Assembly: GCA_004210805.1 (NCBI GenBank)
Contig: SDXZ01000010.1
Coordinates: 1-52,280 of the forward strand
Direction: 5' to 3'
From: Acidovorax sp.
GTDB lineage: Bacteria > Pseudomonadota > Gammaproteobacteria > Burkholderiales > Burkholderiaceae_C
DNA: 52,280 bases
In this document: positions 25,984-35,248 of the stretch, one piece after another
Numbering within the stretch: position 1 is the stretch's first letter
Layout of the letters: every line of letters begins with the position of its first letter
Position numbers and translations under genes: made by a program
Notes under the pieces: model-generated
What the model was told of the DNA's origin: nothing
The model's input: the letters and a program-made list of their open reading frames with translations, nothing else
The model's database searches: none

Positions 25984-26988
25984 CTACTTGGCGCCGCGCA
26001 GCTTGGCGAGCGTGGAATAGACCTCTTGCACGGTCTCGGCGCCGACCTTGTCGCTGTGCTTTTCGACCACGGGCTTGACCTTGGCGCGCAGCTTGTCGAT
26101 CTCTGCCGCAGGGAACTCGCTGACCTGCATGCCCGCCTTCTTGAGGTCGTCCAGCGCCACATTGGCCTGCACGCGCGACACGGCGCGCTGGAAGGTGGTG
26201 GCTTCGGCCATTGCGTCGGTCAGGGCCTTCTGGTCGGCGGGGGACAGGCTGTCCCAGAACTTCTTGCTCACGATCACGGCCTGCGGGTTGTACATGTGGC
26301 GCGTGATGGTCAGGTGCTTTTGCACCTCGGCGAACTTGGACGACAGGATGGTTGAGACCGGGTTTTCCTGGCCGTCCACCGCCTTTTGCTCCAGGGCGGT
26401 GTACAGCTCGGGGAAGGGCATGGGCACGGCGTTGGCGCCGAGCGCATTGAACATGTCGATGTAGATCGGCGACTGGATCACGCGGATCTTGAGACCGGCG
26501 ATGTCCTCGGCCTTGGTGATGGGGCGCTTGCTGTTGGTCAGGTTGCGAAAACCGAGTTCCCAATAGCCGAGGCCCACCAGGTTTTTGGCCTGCAGCTTGT
26601 CGAGCAGCTTCTTGCCGAAGGGGCCGTCGGTGACCGCGTCGGCTTCCTGCGGCGAGGCGAACAGGAACGGGAAGTCGTAGATGCCGAATTCCTTGGACTG
26701 GGCGGCCAGGATGCCGGCGTTGAGCACGGTCATCTCCACCGTGCCGCCTTGCAGCGCCGACACAGTCTGCAGGTCGCCGCCCAGCGTTCCGCCTGGGAAC
26801 AGCTTCACGGCAATGCGGCCGCTGGTCTTGGCCGCCACGAGGTCGGCGAACTTCTGCGCGCCTTGGGCCTGCGGGTGGTCCTTCTGGTTCTGGAACGCGA
26901 ACTTGATGGTGCGTTCCTGCGCCTGCGCTGCGGACAGCAGCGACGCAGCAACGAGGGCTGTGGCCAGCAGGGTCTTCAACAGTTTCAT
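25984..26988 (-). CDS. TRAP transporter periplasmic solute-binding protein (DctP family)
   Basis: 334 aa with a Sec signal (LLKTLLATALVAASLLSAAQA) and the AAGGAG ribosome site. DctP hallmarks: the start of the mature protein (KFAFQNQKDHPQAQGAQKFA), FPGGTLGGDLQTVSALQGGT, the acid-binding Arg in LKIRVIQSPIYIDMFNALG, and MPFPELYTALEQKAVDGQEN. It captures an organic acid in the periplasm and hands it to the DctQM permease encoded just upstream in the operon. The adjacent catabolic genes suggest a cyclic hydroxy acid such as quinate or shikimate. Confidence 0.93.
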   Translation of the reverse strand: MKLLKTLLATALVAASLLSAAQAQERTIKFAFQNQKDHPQAQGAQKFADLVAAKTSGRIAVKLFPGGTLGGDLQTVSALQGGTVEMTVLNAGILAAQSKEFGIYDFPFLFASPQEADAVTDGPFGKKLLDKLQAKNLVGLGYWELGFRNLTNSKRPITKAEDIAGLKIRVIQSPIYIDMFNALGANAVPMPFPELYTALEQKAVDGQENPVSTILSSKFAEVQKHLTITRHMYNPQAVIVSKKFWDSLSPADQKALTDAMAEATTFQRAVSRVQANVALDDLKKAGMQVSEFPAAEIDKLRAKVKPVVEKHSDKVGAETVQEVYSTLAKLRGAK

Positions 26989-27066
26989 GGTTGTCTCCTT
27001 AGGTTTTTGGGCGAAGCAGAAGCGAGGGCGAAAGCAAAGGGGAAGGTGGGAGCGCGACGCAGCGGA

Positions 27067-28347
27067 TCAGCCGCTGAGCCAGCGCAGTGGCACGGTGACG
27101 AGCGCCGGGAACATGACCAGCAGGAACATCACCACGAATTGCGCCAGCATGAAAGGCATCACCCCGCGCGTGACCTGGCCCATGGAGATGCGCCCCACGC
27201 CCGCCACCACGTTGAGCACCGTGCCCACGGGCGGCGTGATGAGGCCGATGGAGTTGTTGATGATGAACAGCACGCCGAAGTACACCGGGTCGATGCCCGC
27301 GGCCTTGACGACCGGCATGAGCACGGGCGTCATGATGAGGATGGTGGGTGTCATGTCCATGGCCGTGCCGATGACCATCACCAGCAGCATGATGGCCACA
27401 AGCAACAGCGTGGGGTTGCCCATGAGCGGCTGCAGCAGGCCGATGACCTTGGAGGGCAGGTCCGCCACGGTGATAAGCCAGGCCGACACCATGGCGGCAG
27501 CCACCAGGAACATGATCACGGCGCTGGTGCGTGCAGCGGTCTTGAAGATGACGATGAGCTGGCTCCAGGAGAGTTCGCGGTACACCGCCATCGAGACGAC
27601 CAGCGCATACACCGCAGCCACCACGGCAGCCTCGGTGGGCGTGAAGACGCCCATGCGCAGGCCCACCAGGATGATGATGGGCAAGCCCAGCGCCCAGGCG
27701 GCTTCGCGCAAGGCCAGCTTGAGCTCGGCCCGCGTGGCGCGCGGCGGCGGGGTGACGTTTTCGCGGCGGCCCAGCCACCACCAAGTGAATGCGAGCGAGA
27801 GGGCCAGCAGCAGGCCCGGGAAGATGCCCGCGAGAAACAGCTTGCTGATGGACACGTTCGCGGCGACGCCGAAGATCACAAATCCAATCGACGGCGGGAT
27901 GATGGGGCCGATAACCCCGGCCGACGCGATAAGGCCCGCCGAACGCTCCTTGCTGTGGCCCGCGACGATCATCATGGGCAGCAAGAGCGAGGTGAGCGCC
28001 GCAGCATCAGCCACGGCCGAGCCCGACACCGCCGACAGGATCACCGCCGCCATGATCACCACGTAACCGAGGCCACCCGGGATGTGGCCGACCAGCGCCA
28101 GCGCGAGCTTGACGATGCGCCGCGAGAGGCCGCCGACGTTCATGATCTCGCCCGCCAGCATGAAGAACGGCACGGCGAGCAGCGGGAAGCTGTCGGCACC
28201 GTTGATCACGTTTTGCGCCAGGATCTGGGCATCGAACAGGTCGAGGTGCCACATCAGCGCCACGCCGCTGAGCAGCAGTGCGTAGGCGATGGGAATGCCG
28301 ATGGCCATGGCCAGCAGCAGGGAGCCGAGGAAAATTGCGACGGTCAT
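27067..28347 (-). CDS. TRAP transporter large permease subunit (DctM family)
   Basis: 426 aa, about 12 membrane segments, the typical DctM length. Diagnostic stretches: LLAVPFFMLAGEIMNVGGLS, GYVVIMAAVILSAVSGSAVA, GVIGPIIPPSIGFVIFGVAA and IINNSIGLITPPVGTVLNVV. It forms the sodium-coupled elevator-type translocation path with DctQ. It lies between dctQ (25 bp away) and dctP (78 bp away). Its long, evenly GC-rich frame casts a 666-codon antisense shadow on the plus strand, which was discarded. Confidence 0.94.
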   Translation of the reverse strand: MTVAIFLGSLLLAMAIGIPIAYALLLSGVALMWHLDLFDAQILAQNVINGADSFPLLAVPFFMLAGEIMNVGGLSRRIVKLALALVGHIPGGLGYVVIMAAVILSAVSGSAVADAAALTSLLLPMMIVAGHSKERSAGLIASAGVIGPIIPPSIGFVIFGVAANVSISKLFLAGIFPGLLLALSLAFTWWWLGRRENVTPPPRATRAELKLALREAAWALGLPIIILVGLRMGVFTPTEAAVVAAVYALVVSMAVYRELSWSQLIVIFKTAARTSAVIMFLVAAAMVSAWLITVADLPSKVIGLLQPLMGNPTLLLVAIMLLVMVIGTAMDMTPTILIMTPVLMPVVKAAGIDPVYFGVLFIINNSIGLITPPVGTVLNVVAGVGRISMGQVTRGVMPFMLAQFVVMFLLVMFPALVTVPLRWLSG

Positions 28348-28372
28348 GGGAGGGTGTCCGAAGAAGGAGGCA

Positions 28373-28960
28373 TCAGGGCTTGCTAGCGCCCTGGACGGGG
28401 GCTGCGGCTTGTGCGTCGCGCTGGATCTGCTCCAGTGCGGCAGCCTCCTCGCTCTCCTGCACCATGATCAGTTCGTGGTCGGCCAGCGGCACGAACAGCG
28501 TGCGCAGCAGGTCGCGCAGCAAGATGGCTATCGCCGAGGCGCCCATGAGCACGCCGCTGGCGTAGAAGATGCCGACCGATGCGCCGGTGACGGGGGCTTC
28601 GGTCTCCCAGTTGATGACCGTCTGCGCCCAGCTGCCTGCGAGCAAGAGCCAGGAAACGTAAAGCATCGCAACCTGTGCGAGCACGAGGCATATCTTCTTG
28701 CCCACCCTGGGCAGGCGCGAGACCAGGGCATCTACGCCCAGGTGGCCGTGTTCACGCAGGGCGACAACGGCGCCCATGAAGGTCAGCCACACGAACAACC
28801 AGCGCGAAAGTTCTTCCGAAATGGTGATGCCGGAATTGAACGCATAGCGCAGCACCACGTTGCCAAAAACAAGAACCACCATGACGGCCAGGCACAGACC
28901 CGTCAGTGCATCCAGCGCGTGGGTGTATCCCCGCAGCACGCGGTCGGCCAGTGCGAACAT
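28373..28960 (-). CDS. TRAP transporter small permease subunit (DctQ family)
   Basis: 195 aa, four membrane helices. Landmarks are VMVVLVFGNVVLRYAFNSG and the TISEELSRWLFVWLTFMGAV motif, with the conserved Glu and Arg of DctQ, then LREHGHLGVDAL. It supports and anchors the DctM transporter. It is the first gene of the six-gene operon; GGAGA precedes the ATG and a palindromic operator lies 42-57 bp upstream of it. A Glu/Ala-rich cytoplasmic tail (~35 residues) extends past the last helix. Confidence 0.92.
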   Translation of the reverse strand: MFALADRVLRGYTHALDALTGLCLAVMVVLVFGNVVLRYAFNSGITISEELSRWLFVWLTFMGAVVALREHGHLGVDALVSRLPRVGKKICLVLAQVAMLYVSWLLLAGSWAQTVINWETEAPVTGASVGIFYASGVLMGASAIAILLRDLLRTLFVPLADHELIMVQESEEAAALEQIQRDAQAAAPVQGASKP

Positions 28961-29001
28961 GGTGTCTCCAGTCGTTGTAGTGAAAGCCTGGAAGAATTTT
29001 G

Positions 29002-29017
29002 TACGAACTGGTTAGTA
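29002..29017. promoter_or_regulatory. TetR-type operator ahead of the TRAP/shikimate operon
   Basis: TACGAACTGGTTAGTA is a 16-bp palindrome of the form TACnAACnnGTTnGTA, fully symmetric outside the n positions. It lies 41 bp upstream of the dctQ start, in an AT-rich gap between that operon and the TetR gene transcribed toward it. The shape is typical of TetR-family operators, so the adjacent regulator is the obvious binder. Confidence 0.65.
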
Positions 29018-29157
29018 TTTGATCTAGGTGCAAACCCTGGCAGTTTTTTTGAGTGTGGGATGCCGGTATGGCGCCGGCACTGGCGCGCAGTGCACGGTTC
29101 GGCGGAGGTCTGAAGGTGGCTGGCAGCCCGGGCCGCACGGTGGCCTGAGGCCAGAGA

Positions 29158-29901
29158 TCAAGGGCGCAGGAAGCGCACGACCATCTCGATGATCGATTCG
29201 CGGCGCTGGGCGGTGGCCGCGGGGGTGTCGAGGGAGCGCTTGAAGATCACGCCAAAGGTGTGGCGGTTGGAGACGTTGAAGAAGCACAGGGCCGAGATCG
29301 ACATGTGCAGGTCGACCGGGTCGACGTCGGGGCGGAACACCCCGGCGGAAACGCCGCGCTGGTACACGTTGTGCACCGCGTGGATCACCGGGATGTTGAG
29401 CTCCTGGATGGTGGTGGAGCGGGTGATGAACTCGCCCCGGTGCATGTTCTCGTTCATCACCAGGCGGATGAAATCGGGGTTGGCCATCTGATAGTCCACC
29501 GTGAAGCCGACCAGCGTGCGCAAGGCCTGTTCGGGCGGCAGGTCTTCGAGGTGCAGCTCCGCTTCGATGCGCCGGATGCGCCGGTAGGCCTCCTCCAGCA
29601 CCGCCACATACAGACCTTCCTTGCTACCGAAGTAGTAGTAGATCATGCGCTTGCTGGTGCTGGTCAGCGCGGCGATCTCGTCGATGCGCGCGCCGGCCAG
29701 GCCTTTGTCGGCAAATTCTGCCGTGGCCACCTGCAGGATGTTGGCCATGGTCCGGTCGGGATCGTTGATGCGCACCCGCTCAGCCCCGGGCGTGGCAGCG
29801 GCGTCGCGCGCGGCGCGCTGCCGGCCGGCGCGGGTCTCTGGGCGAATGTCGGCGCCCTTCGGCTGCAGTTTTTGAACCATCTCGTTCATCGCTGCGAGCA
29901 T
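29158..29901 (-). CDS. TetR-family regulator of the TRAP/shikimate operon
   Basis: 247 aa from ATG 29901; ATGs at 29889 and 29880 are equally possible and the first ~40 residues are Lys/Arg/Ala-rich and probably disordered. Helix-turn-helix: ILQVATAEFADKGLAGARID followed by EIAALTSTSKRMIYYYFGSK. The C-terminal domain (FTVDYQMANPDFIRLVMNEN, FFNVSNRHTFGVIF) is the ligand-binding half. It lies immediately upstream of, and reads toward, the TRAP operon, with a 16-bp palindrome between them. A pathway intermediate or the imported acid is the likely ligand; that is inference from position. Confidence 0.88.
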   Translation of the reverse strand: MLAAMNEMVQKLQPKGADIRPETRAGRQRAARDAAATPGAERVRINDPDRTMANILQVATAEFADKGLAGARIDEIAALTSTSKRMIYYYFGSKEGLYVAVLEEAYRRIRRIEAELHLEDLPPEQALRTLVGFTVDYQMANPDFIRLVMNENMHRGEFITRSTTIQELNIPVIHAVHNVYQRGVSAGVFRPDVDPVDLHMSISALCFFNVSNRHTFGVIFKRSLDTPAATAQRRESIIEMVVRFLRP

Positions 29902-29947
29902 ACGCCACGCGGTGGCTGTGCCGAGCGAAGCGACTGGACTGAAGCGG

Positions 29948-30562
29948 TCAGGAAGGCTTGGTGTCGGCGAAGCTCGGGCGCAGCATCAGCTTGTCGAGCA
30001 GGCGGCCGAGGTTGGGGTACTCGCTGCGCCACGCGATCTCGGGGAAGCGGAACTCCAGCCAGCCGAGCGCGCAGCCCACGGCGATGTCGGACAGGCTCAG
30101 GTGGATGCCGCTGCAAAACGGCTTGTCGCCCAGGCCCTGGCTCATGGACTTGAGGCTGTCGTTCACCTTGCGCAGCTGCCGGTCGATCCAGGCCTGGCTG
30201 CGTTCGCTGTCCTTGCGGTGCGCCCAGGTAGCTTCCAGGCGCGCGAGGATCGCGGCGTCCGCCACGCCATCGGCCAGCGCTTCCCAGGTCTTGACCTCGG
30301 CCCGTTCGCGGCCCTGGCTGGGGATGAGCTTGCCCACGGGTGACAGGGTGTCGAGGTATTCCACGATCACGCGGGAGTCGAATACGGCTTCGCCACCTTC
30401 CATCACCAGGCAGGGCACCTTGCCCAGCGGGTTGGATGTTGCAATGCTGGTGTCGTCCGCCCAGACGTTCTCTTGCACGAACTGGTAGTCGAGCTTTTTT
30501 TCAGCCATCACGACCCGCACCTTGCGGACGTAAGGGCTTGCAGCGGCTCCGATCAATTTCAT
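29948..30562 (-). CDS. Glutathione S-transferase family protein
   Basis: 204 aa from ATG 30562, which has GGAAG upstream. The N-terminal thioredoxin-like domain opens KLIGAAASPYVRKVRVVMAE: Ser9 region and the S-P-Y-V-R-K motif mark a beta-proteobacterial GST subgroup, and the cis-Pro/Ser glutathione contacts appear as GKVPCLVMEGGEAVFDSRVI. The all-helical C-terminal half includes HLSLSDIAVGCALGWLEFRF. Likely conjugates or reduces electrophiles using glutathione. It is divergent from purB; 134 bp separate the starts. No functional partner is seen beside it. Confidence 0.9.
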   Translation of the reverse strand: MKLIGAAASPYVRKVRVVMAEKKLDYQFVQENVWADDTSIATSNPLGKVPCLVMEGGEAVFDSRVIVEYLDTLSPVGKLIPSQGRERAEVKTWEALADGVADAAILARLEATWAHRKDSERSQAWIDRQLRKVNDSLKSMSQGLGDKPFCSGIHLSLSDIAVGCALGWLEFRFPEIAWRSEYPNLGRLLDKLMLRPSFADTKPS

Positions 30563-30636
30563 GGTGTGGCTTCCAGTGCGCAGTGGTCTGAACAATCGAC
30601 TTTGATTCTATCGGCTGCCGCCTTAGCGCCTGCTGA

Positions 30637-32076
<1,440 letters not shown>

Positions 32077-32120
32077 AGCGGCGCCACGTCATTTATTACT
32101 CCGCACCTTGCCCCGGACCC

Positions 32121-33152
32121 ATGGAAGGAATTCATCACCGAGCGAACAATTTCGATGCACTGCGCGTCGCTGCTGCGCTTCTGGTTATTTGGAGTCATCA
32201 ATTTGCACTAATGGGTAGGCCCGTGCCGCTGGTTTTCGGCAACGAACCGGGGGCGTTGGGCGTGGTGCTTTTTTTTGCGATTAGTGGGTACCTGGTCACG
32301 CAGTCCTGGATCGCAGACCCCAGTTTGCCCCGCTTTGCGATAAGGCGGGCACTTCGAATTTGGCCAGGGCTTACGGTCTTGGTGGTTCTATCCGTTTTTA
32401 TATTGGGGCCGATGCTGACGGAGTTGCCTTTGCAAAATTATTTTGATCATCCTGCCACGCATCAACATCTCTTCAATCTCGTCCTGAAAACCCAAACCAG
32501 TCTGCCGGGTATCTTTACCTCGAACCCTCATCCGGGTTCTCTGAACGGCCCGTTGTGGACTATTCCTTTAGAGGTGGGCTGCTATGTGGGGCTCGCCTTT
32601 GCGGGAGTGTTGGGATTGATGCGTTGGCGCTGGTATCCATTGGTCATATTTGCTGTATCAGCTGCCATCTTGCAACTGCGCTATAGCACTCCCTCGCCCC
32701 CACAGTGGTCATTTGGACTTCAATACGCAATGATCTTTGCGCTCGGAGCCTCGCTTTCACGATGGAGTTTTTTCTGGTTTCGGTACCCGTGGCGTACCGC
32801 TGGAATCGTGTTGAGCGCTTGCAGCCTGCTGTACTACTATGGTCCGGCCCCGTTAAATGGCCAGAGTCCGCTGTTTGCGCTAGCGGTGTTGGGCGTGGTG
32901 TGGGGAAGTTCTCGCACACCAGGGGCCGCCTCTGCTGGGCGCTTTGGCGATTTTTCGTACGGCCTGTACATCTACGGGTTCCCAGTTCAGCAGATCGTCA
33001 TTTGGGGTTTTGCGAACCAGCTATCTTTTCCCGTTGCTCTGTCGCTGAGCTTAGGTGGTGCGTTGTTTTGCGCTGCGTTGTCTTGGCACTTTATTGAGAA
33101 GCCAGCGCTGCGATGGAAGCCGCGACGCCCTTCTGTACGGCCGAGCTCCTGA
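32121..33152 (+). CDS. Membrane acyltransferase (acyltransferase-3/OafA-like)
   Basis: 343 aa with ~10 hydrophobic helices. The opening NFDALRVAAALLVIWSHQF carries the F-D-x-L-R and catalytic-type His of the acyltransferase-3 family; GALGVVLFFAISGYLVTQSW, RRALRIWPGLTVLV and the C-terminal FGDFSYGLYIYGFPVQQIVI, FIEKPALRW complete the pattern. Such enzymes add acetyl or other acyl groups to surface sugars. There is no glycan gene beside it. Its base composition is clearly lower in GC than purB and yaeQ on either side (for example TTTATATTGG, AATTATTTTGATCAT), which suggests acquisition by transfer. The ATG has GGAC only a weak ribosome-binding match upstream. Confidence 0.88.
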   Translation: MEGIHHRANNFDALRVAAALLVIWSHQFALMGRPVPLVFGNEPGALGVVLFFAISGYLVTQSWIADPSLPRFAIRRALRIWPGLTVLVVLSVFILGPMLTELPLQNYFDHPATHQHLFNLVLKTQTSLPGIFTSNPHPGSLNGPLWTIPLEVGCYVGLAFAGVLGLMRWRWYPLVIFAVSAAILQLRYSTPSPPQWSFGLQYAMIFALGASLSRWSFFWFRYPWRTAGIVLSACSLLYYYGPAPLNGQSPLFALAVLGVVWGSSRTPGAASAGRFGDFSYGLYIYGFPVQQIVIWGFANQLSFPVALSLSLGGALFCAALSWHFIEKPALRWKPRRPSVRPSS

Positions 33153-33267
33153 TTACAGGCAAATATGCTTGGTTGAGCAACACTCCAAAGTCCTGCGCGC
33201 CAAACCGCTATTTGTGCCGGCCATTCTCCCCGCCTTGCCACACACGGCATTTGTATTCCTTCGCATC

Positions 33268-33828
33268 ATGGCCATCAAATCCACCATCTTCAAGGCGAAC
33301 CTCGCGATCGCCGATATCGACCACGGCTACTACGCCGACCACGCCCTCACGCTGGCGCGCCATCCCAGCGAGACGGATGAACGCATGATGGTCCGGTTGA
33401 CCGCTTTGGCTATTGCCGCGCACCAGCTCAACGACCTTTGCAATGGCGACGCCACGCTGGCATTTGGCGCGGGCCTGTCGGATCCCGATGACCCGGATGC
33501 CTCGGTAACGGACTACACGGGCCGCAAGCGCGTGTGGATCGAAGTGGGCCAGCCGGAAGACAAGCCCCTGACCCGGGCCTGCAGCAAGGCCGATTCCGTG
33601 ATCGTCTACTGCTTCAACCACGCGGCAGAGATTTGGTGGAAGGGCATCGAGACCAAGCTTTCGCGGCTCGAGAGGCTGCAGGTGTGGCGCATCCCCACCG
33701 AGGCGTCCCAGGCGCTGGCACAGCTGGCCGAACGCAGCATGCAGCTACAGGCCACCGTGCAGGAAGGTGCGATCACGCTGAGCAGCACACAGGGCAGCGT
33801 GCATGTGGAGCCGGTGCGCTGGAAGTGA
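33268..33828 (+). CDS. yaeQ: YaeQ family protein
   Basis: 186 aa, matching the ~181 aa of E. coli YaeQ. The family signatures are present: MAIKSTIFKANLAIADIDHG, YYADHALTLARHPSETDERM, MVRLTALAIAA, VWIEVGQPEDKPLTRACSKAD and VIVYCFNHAAEIWW. YaeQ has a nuclease-like fold (PD-(D/E)XK relative); the E. coli protein was once proposed to compensate for loss of the RfaH antiterminator, which was later questioned. The role here is unknown. No partner gene: it follows the acyltransferase by 115 bp and converges with a small minus-strand zinc-ribbon gene across a strong palindrome. Confidence 0.88.
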   Translation: MAIKSTIFKANLAIADIDHGYYADHALTLARHPSETDERMMVRLTALAIAAHQLNDLCNGDATLAFGAGLSDPDDPDASVTDYTGRKRVWIEVGQPEDKPLTRACSKADSVIVYCFNHAAEIWWKGIETKLSRLERLQVWRIPTEASQALAQLAERSMQLQATVQEGAITLSSTQGSVHVEPVRWK

Positions 33829-33850
33829 AGCCCGGATATTGAGCCGAATC

Positions 33851-33893
33851 GGGCTCTATCGCTTATCCCGCAATGTCTTATTGCTATGAATTT
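33851..33893 (+). repeat. Dispersed repeat, degenerate intergenic copy
   Basis: GGGCTCTATCGCTTATCCCG, CAATGTCTTATTGCTATGAA, TTT keeps the order and spacing of the repeat (GGCTCTAnCGCTTnT ... GCTATnAATTT, 42 bp in both) but has lost the inner inverted core. It lies between convergent genes and is not translated in any gene called here. Confidence 0.45.
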
Positions 33894-33906
33894 AGGAATT
33901 GTGGTT

Positions 33907-33928
33907 GATTGATCAGCCCTGATCAATC
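33907..33928. terminator. Perfect 10-bp palindrome between convergent genes
   Basis: GATTGATCAG-CC-CTGATCAATC. It separates yaeQ from the minus-strand gene whose stop codon (TGA, 33925-33923) lies inside the right arm. The two-base spacer gives a tight hairpin or cruciform. No T-run follows on either strand, so a bidirectional terminator is only probable; a protein-binding site is possible. Confidence 0.45.
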
Positions 33929-34228
33929 GCGCGGCATGAGCGTGCCGCATTGCCAGCACTGCTCAAAACCGCCCTCCACCGTCTCGCCACAGCGGCACAC
34001 CCAATGGCGCTGCGGTAAATCCTCCAGGGCCTGCAGCAGGCTGCGTGCCCGACCGGCGTGTTCGTCGTACTCCAGCCAGATCTCGGGCAGGCACTGGTCC
34101 GGCGGCAGGTGGCCCGCCGCGGCCCCCAGGTATTGGCGCTGCACCGACGCCCTCATGCCCGCTTCACACAACAAATCTGCCCAGAGCGTGGCAATCGCGA
34201 TGTTCGGGGCTTGGGTGAGGCGCAGCAT
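33923..34228 (-). CDS. DUF2007-type zinc-ribbon protein
   Basis: 101 aa. The N-terminal part (MLRLTQAPNIAIATLWADLL, VQRQYLGAAAGHLPPDQCLP, EIWLEYDEHAGRARSLLQAL) resembles the DUF2007 ferredoxin-like putative signal-transducing domain. The C-terminal WVCRCGETVEGGFEQCWQCG has four Cys in C-x-C and C-x2-C pairs and should bind zinc. Function is unknown. The stop codon is embedded in the palindrome shared with the end of the yaeQ transcript. Conserved small protein by the look of its codon use; not in an obvious operon, though the next gene on the same strand ends 80 bp upstream. Confidence 0.75.
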   Translation of the reverse strand: MLRLTQAPNIAIATLWADLLCEAGMRASVQRQYLGAAAGHLPPDQCLPEIWLEYDEHAGRARSLLQALEDLPQRHWVCRCGETVEGGFEQCWQCGTLMPRD

Positions 34229-34308
34229 GGGCCCACCATACCGGTTTGGGCACTGGGCGTACAGCTTCTGCGGGCGACAACGCTGCCGACCGTTGACGGT
34301 ACGGAGCC

Positions 34309-34752
34309 CTACCGCGCGGGTTCGGCCGGGGCGCCGGGGGCAGAAACACCCTCGGCCGCGCGTTCGGCATAGCGGTTAAAGCGCCACGCGGAGTGTTCCA
34401 GCGTGATGCGGCGCCACACCGAGCGTTTCTCCGCTGGGCTAAAGGCCGGCCAAAACTGCACTTCGTCAAATGTGCGCCCACATCCCTTGCACAGATCGTC
34501 GCCTTGGCTGGTCGAGCAGATCGCAATGCAGGGGGTGTCGGGCGTGGTGTCATACCAGCCCTGCCAGGCGGCCAAGGCCTCGGGCGGTAGCCCGTCTTCT
34601 TTGATTTCATTCACACGGCCGTACACCATGAGCGCGTACACCTCCCCCAGCGCGTTCAATTCGGGCGCCAGCCTCACACCATCGGGCGAAGGCGCGCGGC
34701 GGCGCCAGTGGTTGATGGCGGCTTCGATGTCGGTGATGTGAATGGCGGCCAT
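34309..34752 (-). CDS. DUF3717-DUF1289 two-domain small protein
   Basis: 147 aa. Residues 1-45 (MAAIHITDIEAAINHWRRRA, LAPELNALGEVYALMVYGRV) fit DUF3717, a short helical domain of Burkholderiales. From residue ~70 the Cys-rich DUF1289 follows: CIAICSTSQGDDLCKGCGRT, with Cys-x3-Cys and Cys-x2-Cys ready to bind a metal or cluster, then FDEVQFWPAFSPAEKRSVWR. The tail is Ala/Pro-rich. Roles of both domains are unknown. The ATG at 34752 is chosen because similarity starts there; longer in-frame extensions run into the riboswitch region on the other strand. Confidence 0.78.
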   Translation of the reverse strand: MAAIHITDIEAAINHWRRRAPSPDGVRLAPELNALGEVYALMVYGRVNEIKEDGLPPEALAAWQGWYDTTPDTPCIAICSTSQGDDLCKGCGRTFDEVQFWPAFSPAEKRSVWRRITLEHSAWRFNRYAERAAEGVSAPGAPAEPAR

Positions 34753-34930
34753 GGGGCGGGGTGCGAGAGGGGCTGGATCATAGCTGCCCGGTGCAGGACC
34801 TTTTTGGTGGGGGTGTCTTTGCCGCTGTGGTACCCGTGGGCCGGGCCGTCGGGCATTCGCGCGAAACCGTTGTAAGCAATAACCACAACCCCGCTGCACT
34901 TGCACATGGGCGCTGGCGATGTTCCAATCG

Positions 34931-35170
34931 CTGCTTCGAAGGGGAGTAGCTCCCGACTTGTCAGCAAGTGCCAGCCCCCTGGCCGCGGACAAGGCATCGG
35001 AACCGTCGTCAATACGAAGCAAAACACTGCTTCCGGCGGTCCGGGCATGGCGCGCAACACACGGGCGCCACGCTGAGCAAGACCTTTGATGGGCCCTGCA
35101 AGGGCTGATCAAGGCCGTCCTTCGCATCTGTGATGCCCGTTGCAGGCAGGCCCTTGATTCTCTTTGCAGG
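34931..35170 (+). ncRNA. yybP-ykoY (manganese) riboswitch in the terC leader
   Basis: The terC leader is ~300 nt and holds the class signature GGGGAGTAGC (34941-34950), followed by a hairpin (CGACTTGTCAGCAAGTGC) and CCGTCGTCAATACG (35003-35016), the other conserved joining segment. GCTTCG (34933-34938) can pair with CGAAGC (35015-35020) to close the core. Further on, CCCTGCAAGGGCTGATCAAG and GGCAGGCCCTTGATTC can form the expression platform, including ATCAAGGCC with GGCCCTTGAT (one bulge). This class senses Mn2+ and typically sits before terC/alx or mntP. Exact ends are uncertain. Confidence 0.8.
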
Positions 35171-35248
35171 CCCTCTATCCCTTGGACGGGCTCGGCGCTA
35201 CAGTGGCGACGCAACCCTCCTTTCGCGCGCACCGATACAGAGGAATTT

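Noticed and set aside
26386-28386. A 666-codon plus-strand frame rich in His and Asp
   Set aside because: It mirrors dctM and part of dctP; the composition (HDDH runs) is the usual antisense image of hydrophobic codons.
33909-33926. FNR/CRP-like site (TTGAT...ATCAA) between yaeQ and the zinc-ribbon gene
   Set aside because: The half-sites are 8 bp apart instead of 4, and the site lies between convergent gene ends, where an activator site makes little sense. Kept only as a palindrome.
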